DNA from: Actinomycetes bacterium
GTDB lineage: Bacteria; Actinomycetota; Actinomycetes; Actinomycetales; Microbacteriaceae
Direction of reading: 5' to 3'
Length of the DNA: 5,150 bases
NCBI GenBank assembly: GCA_023451265.1
Contig: JAEYAG010000026.1
Location: forward strand, 1-5,150
The position numbers and the translations under genes are program-made. The notes under the pieces are model-generated. The model searched no databases. It saw nothing but the letters and a program-made list of their open reading frames with translations, and was not told where the DNA came from. Positions 5,147-5,150 of the stretch are shown here, piece after piece. Numbering within the stretch: position 1 is the stretch's first letter; each line of letters opens with the position of its first letter.

Positions 5147-5150
5147 GCAG

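Noticed and set aside
5115..5150. Possible coding start at GTG 5115 (VVKEGGSPPPPQ)
   Set aside because: Too close to the -10 at 5108-5113, no ribosome binding site before it, and only 12 codons visible.

Overview
The base composition (very GC-rich, with G or C at almost every third codon position), the Gly/Ala/Arg/Asp-rich proteins and a stand-alone LigD-type polymerase with a C-terminal tail typical of Microbacteriaceae all point to a high-GC actinobacterium. Microbacterium or a close relative is my best guess. No plasmid, phage or transposase gene is visible, so this reads as ordinary chromosome. No CRISPR array, tRNA or rRNA was recognised.

Layout, left to right. (1) Bases 1-864, plus strand: an SseB-family protein with two SseB-like halves, cut by the left window edge inside an Ala/Pro-rich N-terminal stretch. 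(2) Bases 865-1091: a structured intergenic region. It holds a diverged, in-frame copy of the SseB gene's 3' end that lies beyond the stop codon, a perfect 16-bp inverted repeat enclosing a 46-nt interior, a short GC-rich hairpin, and a likely leaderless promoter. (3) Bases 1092-2117, plus strand: a stand-alone LigD-type primase-polymerase with its catalytic aspartates intact. (4) Bases 2120-3319, minus strand: an AI-2E-family multi-pass membrane protein whose stop codon lies only 2 nt from that of the polymerase gene. (5) Bases 3320-3701, plus strand: a small signal-peptide/single-TM protein that can only be read by changing frame, so it is a candidate pseudogene or sequence error. (6) Bases 3673-4989, minus strand: a fused ThrE-type threonine/serine exporter whose 3' end overlaps that of the small gene tail to tail. 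(7) Bases 4990-5150: a divergent intergenic region with two hairpins and a likely promoter firing rightward out of the window.

The genes do not form an obvious pathway. They look like independent units: two plus-strand soluble proteins on the left, two minus-strand membrane proteins on the right, each apparently with its own promoter. No clear new multi-gene system is present. The items most worth a second look are the broken small membrane-protein gene, the 78-nt palindromic element upstream of the polymerase gene, the strongly over-represented octamer GGATGCCG/CGGCATCC, and the leader hairpin at the right edge that would bury an AAGGAGG sequence.
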